Part shown: positions 61,008-64,000 of the stretch, piece by piece
Layout of the letters: each line of letters opens with the position of its first letter
Position numbering within the stretch: position 1 is the first letter of the stretch
NCBI GenBank assembly: GCA_017525245.1
Contig: JAFXTE010000047.1
Span: 62,001-126,000 of the forward strand
Length of the DNA: 64,000 nucleotides
Source: Bacteroidales bacterium
GTDB lineage: Bacteria; Bacteroidota; Bacteroidia; Bacteroidales; WCHB1-69
Direction of reading: 5' to 3'
The notes under the pieces: generated by a model
The model's input: the letters and a program-made list of their open reading frames with translations, nothing else
Database searches by the model: none
Told to the model about the DNA's origin: nothing
Position numbers and translations under genes: made by a program

Positions 61008-61516
61008 CATCGGATCAAACGATATTGTCCTCCCCGCATGTTCTCATGCTGCACTATCCCCCATGATTTCGCCAAATTCACAATCCTACCGCAACTTTTG
61101 TAATTCGGCTCCACCACAACTTTCACCAACCGGTTGTCGTGGTATGGATGTGTGCATACATACACAAGGCGTTTCTGAACCGTGTCTTCGTAAATGTGCA
61201 TTGGGTTCTTCAAAGCCGACTCAATGATTGCATAATCCTCCACGGGAATGTTCGCACCTTTACCTGTCTTTGGGTGTTTTCGGTACTTGAATATTTGTCG
61301 CTGCGTAACAATTATGTCGTTGGAAAGCAGTTCTAAACCATTCGATTTCATGTCCTCAACTATGGCAGAAGGAATTCCGCATATTCGACAAACGCAACCT
61401 TCGCCACGGCCACGCGACAGCAATCCGCTTGCAAATTGGCACAGCGACCCATTGAAATATTCTAATTCACAATCACTTGTATTATAATCCGAAAAAATAT
61501 TTCCTTCCGTTTTCAT
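61007..61516 (-). CDS. Hypothetical protein, possible nuclease-like domain
   Basis: A 169-aa AT-rich gene, start ATG at 61514-61516. No signal peptide or membrane segment. Cysteines are clustered in the first 50 residues (CVCRICG). The C-terminal half (DYAIIESALKNPMHIYED; RLVYVCTHPYHDN; KVVVEPNYKSCGRIVNLAKS) follows the pattern of phage-associated barnase/EndoU/RelE-like (PBECR-type) domains. This is a weak pattern match; function unknown. It lies next to an IS remnant, in an accessory zone. Confidence 0.7.
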   Translation of the reverse strand: MKTEGNIFSDYNTSDCELEYFNGSLCQFASGLLSRGRGEGCVCRICGIPSAIVEDMKSNGLELLSNDIIVTQRQIFKYRKHPKTGKGANIPVEDYAIIESALKNPMHIYEDTVQKRLVYVCTHPYHDNRLVKVVVEPNYKSCGRIVNLAKSWGIVQHENMRGGQYRLIR

Positions 61517-61779
61517 ATCGGCAACAATATGATTTTTTCGAATACGATTTTTGCAAATTCAAAACAAATTCTATTCGTTTATTAACTATTAATTGTAAAC
61601 CTAATTTCCGCAAATACTCCCTTCAGCCTCCGGCGGGTGTCTCAAGGCCGCGCAGATGTGCCCTCGGTTGACGAAGAACACGGTTGCGCGGCCTCCGGAA
61701 GCGAGTTTTGCTGACGAGAGCGCATAAGTCCCCCCACCCAAGCGAATGGGGATAGGAGAAAAACCGTAAGAGAATGGAA
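61517..61779. other. Gene-free stretch beside the IS remnant
   Basis: An AT-rich first part (61517-61600) probably holds the promoter for the 169-aa gene. A GC-rich second part (61620-61779) fits the non-coding 3' end of the IS1380 element. No terminal inverted repeat was identified by eye. Confidence 0.4.
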
Positions 61780-62220
61780 CTACAAGCGCAGTCGGTCGTA
61801 AGGACGGCTGGTGAACAGCTGCAGGTGCCACTGGCGGCTGCGGAAGACCCAGCGGAACGGCACCTGAACGAAGCGGAAAACGAACTTTTTCACACGCGAG
61901 GTCGCCTCCAGACCGAAAGCCTTGTTGGCGGCGATTTTCCCCACGAGCCAGACGTATAAGTTGCGGATCAAGGCCGTAAGTGTCATGAACACAGTGTTTT
62001 CTTTCATGAACGAGAAGGGCAGGTGTTTCCAGCCGAAGTCGTTGTTCTGCATGTCGAAAGTGCGCTCCGAAGCGCCGCGCTGGTTGTAGAACTCCACCAC
62101 CTCGCGCTCGCTGCTCTCCCATTCGTTGGTCAATATGCAGCGATAGACGTAGCTATCGAACAGGGTGGACTGCTTGTCCTGCACGAGCGTGCGCCGCTCA
62201 CGAAGACGGACGTGAGATTC
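61780..62220 (-). pseudogene. IS1380-family transposase, 5'-truncated remnant
   Basis: The minus-strand frame from 62220 to the stop at 61780 gives about 146 residues. They match the C-terminal end of IS1380-type DDE transposases: REVVEFYNQRGASERTFDM, NNDFGWKHLPFS, ENTVFMTLTALIRNLY. A stop lies directly upstream (62221-62223), and the N-terminal two thirds with the first catalytic Asp residues are missing. It is therefore a remnant. The downstream 61620-61779 may keep part of the element's 3' non-coding end. Confidence 0.85.
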
Positions 62221-62597
62221 TCAATGACGTTGGAATAGGAATATCTCGTATTTATCCCTTGATTCTCAGTGTCTTGTCAACCAATGCGGCAAGTCCGAAA
62301 GAACGAAATTGATCAATGATGAAAAAAAATTCCACCGAAACTGTTGATTCTATCGTTTATGATTTGTATTTTTGCTGCCATATTTCTCACCAATTGTTTG
62401 TTGAAGTAAGCGATCGCAAAGATAGGTGAAAAAAACGAGAATAGCAAGTCATTGCTAATTTATTTATTAACAATGACTTGCTGATTTATCAACAGTTAAA
62501 ATTGAAAGTAATTTACGGAATTATAGAAACACCAAAACAACGATTGGTATGAAACTGACAGTGACGTAAAACGGCAACGGTGCGAAGTTGCAAACCG
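62221..62597. other. Gene-free stretch with an orphan promoter and a hairpin
   Basis: A plus-strand TATTTTTGC (62367-62375) is followed by a 12-bp inverted repeat AGCAAGTCATTG/CAATGACTTGCT (62443-62454 and 62471-62482). No gene uses them; they may belong to the lost 5' part of the IS or to an older element. Confidence 0.45.
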
Positions 62598-62972
62598 TCA
62601 GGCCTGCGAAACTTCACAGATTTTCCGCACTAACCCCGTGATACACAAGCTTACAAAGCATACAGCCAGAAGCAGAACCACTTTCGGGAGCATCGAGAAT
62701 GCGGGGAAGGGCACATCGACGGAGACAGTCTCCGCTGGTATCAGCCATTGCGGGTGCGACAGCACGAGCACGATGCCGATGGCGCCCGTGACGATGCCCG
62801 AAATGAACACGGCCACCATCATCCGGCGGTAACGCTTGGTCTGCGCCTCGCGGTACCGTTTCGCGTATTCCGCCGCCTCCAACTTCTTGGAAAGCCGCTC
62901 CATGTATTCGTCGCGGTCGCCCATGTCCGGCTGGTAACGGGCGAAAAGGTCTTCTATGTTAGTCTCTTTCAT
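62598..62972 (-). CDS. Membrane protein coupled to sigma factor (possible regulator)
   Basis: A 124-aa protein. Its polar N-terminal half (MKETNIEDLFARYQPDMGD and a basic helix) is followed by two membrane helices (about 52-70 and 95-118). The N-terminus would be cytoplasmic, as in small anti-sigma-like proteins. Its ATG overlaps the sigma-factor stop by 4 nt (ATGA), so it is translated with it. Anti-sigma activity is inferred from position only. Confidence 0.75.
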   Translation of the reverse strand: MKETNIEDLFARYQPDMGDRDEYMERLSKKLEAAEYAKRYREAQTKRYRRMMVAVFISGIVTGAIGIVLVLSHPQWLIPAETVSVDVPFPAFSMLPKVVLLLAVCFVSLCITGLVRKICEVSQA

Positions 62973-63448
62973 CGTTCCAAAATTTGTCTGAGTTTACTTC
63001 TTCCTCTTGAAAGCTGCTGTTTCACAGCCAATTGGGAACCTCCCGTGATTTTCGCAATCTCCTTCACGGAGTAGCCGCTGACGTAGAACAGCAGGATGGC
63101 GCTCTTCTCCTTCAACGGCAGCGTGCCGATAGCCTCGTACAGCTCCTGGTATTGGAAGGCATCGTCGGCGCGCGGGCCGCCCGGCATCTGCTCCGCCGCA
63201 TCCAAGTCCATGCGGCGGTTCCACCCCGACCGCTGGTGGTCGAGGAAGGTGTTGTAGGCGATCTTGAAGAGCCATGTGGCGAACTTGGCACGCTCCACGA
63301 ACCGCTCCATCGCGATGTACGCCTTCACCATCGCCTCCTGCGCGATGTCCTCCGCCTCCATCCGGTCGCCTTCACACAAGGCAAGCAGGAATCTCCGCAA
63401 AGACTCCTGCTCCTCCGAAACTAAGGCTATGAATTGTTCTCGTGTCAT
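62969..63448 (-). CDS. ECF-type RNA polymerase sigma factor
   Basis: A 159-aa sigma-70 family member with region 2 (EDIAQEAMVKAYIAMERF, FATWLFKIAYNTFLDHQRS) and region 4 (PLKEKSAILLFYVSGYSVKEIA; given in part; QQLSRGRSKLRQIL). It directs transcription of a small regulon. The ATG at 63446-63448 (MTREQFIALVSEEQ) overlaps the upstream gene's stop by 4 nt; a longer open frame upstream is antisense-like and was rejected. It is the middle gene of a three-gene ATGA-linked operon. Confidence 0.93.
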   Translation of the reverse strand: MTREQFIALVSEEQESLRRFLLALCEGDRMEAEDIAQEAMVKAYIAMERFVERAKFATWLFKIAYNTFLDHQRSGWNRRMDLDAAEQMPGGPRADDAFQYQELYEAIGTLPLKEKSAILLFYVSGYSVKEIAKITGGSQLAVKQQLSRGRSKLRQILER

Positions 63449-63918
63449 TCGGAGATCTTTTGCTCGGCAATCCGTTTTTCTTCGGCCTCCAACTCGTTGC
63501 GGAGGACCCTCTTGCTTACAAAGTAGTAGATAAGGAACGCCAAGCCTATGGCCATTATCACGCCGCCGCAAAAGAGTCCGATCGCTTTCGAGCCAAACGA
63601 AACCATCCCCATTAGGTGGAGGACTAAGATGACCAGTCCCATAAGCGTCATCATCAGGCCGCCGTATAGATTTTCCAACAACTTTTGTTTCAATGTTTTG
63701 TTATTGGTTTCCTGTGACATGTTCAGCTTGTTCAGCACCTCTGCCGGGTCTATGTTGGGCTTCTTTTCCATCAAGGCCATCAGAATTTCCGTTTTCTTGT
63801 CGATTTCGTGGTTTTTCCGTTTGTTGACCAGCCACACAATCGTCAAAGGCAGCACCACGCAAACCCCTATTAGGAAGACGATACCCCCAGTGATAGCACT
63901 TAAAGATTCTAAATCCAT
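63445..63918 (-). CDS. DUF6249-type membrane protein
   Basis: A 157-aa protein with an N-terminal helix (GGIVFLIGVCVVLPLTIVWL), a soluble Lys-rich linker and two C-terminal helices (LMMTLMGLVILVLHLMGMV, given in part; GLFCGGVIMAIGLAFLIYYF). The pattern fits DUF6249 proteins, which usually precede ECF sigma factors in Bacteroidetes. It is the first gene of the operon and is likely to sense or relay an envelope signal (inference). Confidence 0.8.
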   Translation of the reverse strand: MDLESLSAITGGIVFLIGVCVVLPLTIVWLVNKRKNHEIDKKTEILMALMEKKPNIDPAEVLNKLNMSQETNNKTLKQKLLENLYGGLMMTLMGLVILVLHLMGMVSFGSKAIGLFCGGVIMAIGLAFLIYYFVSKRVLRNELEAEEKRIAEQKISE

Positions 63919-64000
63919 GACTCTAAATTTTAAGGTTAAACATTTCCGTTATTTACCGAATCGATTCAACAGTTAAACGGATGAGAGGGGTGAAAGGTGA

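Noticed and set aside
61601..62122. 173-codon minus-strand ORF overlapping the IS remnant
   Set aside because: It lies in another frame than the recognisable transposase C-terminus and has a composition typical of an antisense or out-of-frame shadow.
63449..63571. 41-residue N-terminal extension of the sigma factor
   Set aside because: It overlaps the upstream DUF6249 gene in another frame; the ATGA overlap at 63445-63448 is the natural start.

Overview
The window is a chromosomal segment of a Bacteroidota bacterium, most likely from the Bacteroidales. Three things point there. Many genes are preceded by the Bacteroidetes sigma-factor -7 motif (TAnnTTTGC, often TATTTTTGC). Type IX secretion (T9SS) components are present: SprA, a PorP/SprF-like protein and an OmpA/PD40 protein, together with a secreted S8 protease carrying a T9SS sorting tail. 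Many short proteins have Bacteroidetes-type lipoboxes. The genus cannot be told from the sequence alone.

Layout. 1-6.7 kb: recA (cut by the edge), a TlpA-like thioredoxin, a GH29 fucosidase, comEC and ruvA. 6.7-14 kb: sprA, 2427 codons from a TTG start. 14-17.1 kb, minus strand: an ABC exporter and rimO. 17.2-23.1 kb: two tiny Cys-rich lipoproteins, another lipoprotein, a MORN-repeat protein, an MltD-like lytic transglycosylase and a flippase. 23.2-31.5 kb, mostly minus: dihydroorotase, TPM protein, LemA, WaaA, an outer-membrane protein, an aminotransferase and a radical-SAM/lipoprotein pair. 31.8-42.5 kb: rsmA, a PAD-family deiminase, an unknown gene, a DUF1016 nuclease-like gene with an unusual internal repeat array, rarA, PorP/SprF-like, OmpA/PD40-like, PAP2, GtrA and ArnT-like genes, then tRNA-Cys. 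42.8-51.9 kb: T9SS protease, purC, CoA-disulfide-reductase-like, hutH, a lipoprotein coupled to nadC, and YihY with a small membrane protein. 51.9-62.2 kb looks accessory: WYL regulator, a 30-codon ORF, an AAA ATPase/TOPRIM-like pair, HIRAN, Fic, three secreted proteins two of which share a nearly identical 3' end, a candidate small RNA, an unknown gene and an IS1380 remnant. 62.6-63.9 kb: an ECF sigma-factor operon with overlapping genes.

How the genes fit together. Housekeeping functions (recombination, ribosome modification, purine, pyrimidine and NAD synthesis, Kdo transfer) are interleaved with cell-envelope and T9SS functions. The intergenic DNA is unusual. It carries at least nine different short tandem repeat families that nearly all share a 7-nt period, and four copies of a palindrome with arms TGTAGAGACG/CGTCTCTACA or close variants. 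There are also several large hairpins.

The strongest leads for new biology are: four 39-bp in-frame palindromes with paired base changes inside the DUF1016 gene; the ATPase/TOPRIM-like module lying between two copies of a 55-bp promoter cassette; the 11-T tract at the rarA/porP junction; the radical-SAM/lipoprotein pair; and an orphan promoter-hairpins-terminator unit at 60.88-61.01 kb. All motif and period statements come from reading the sequence by eye; no database search was run.
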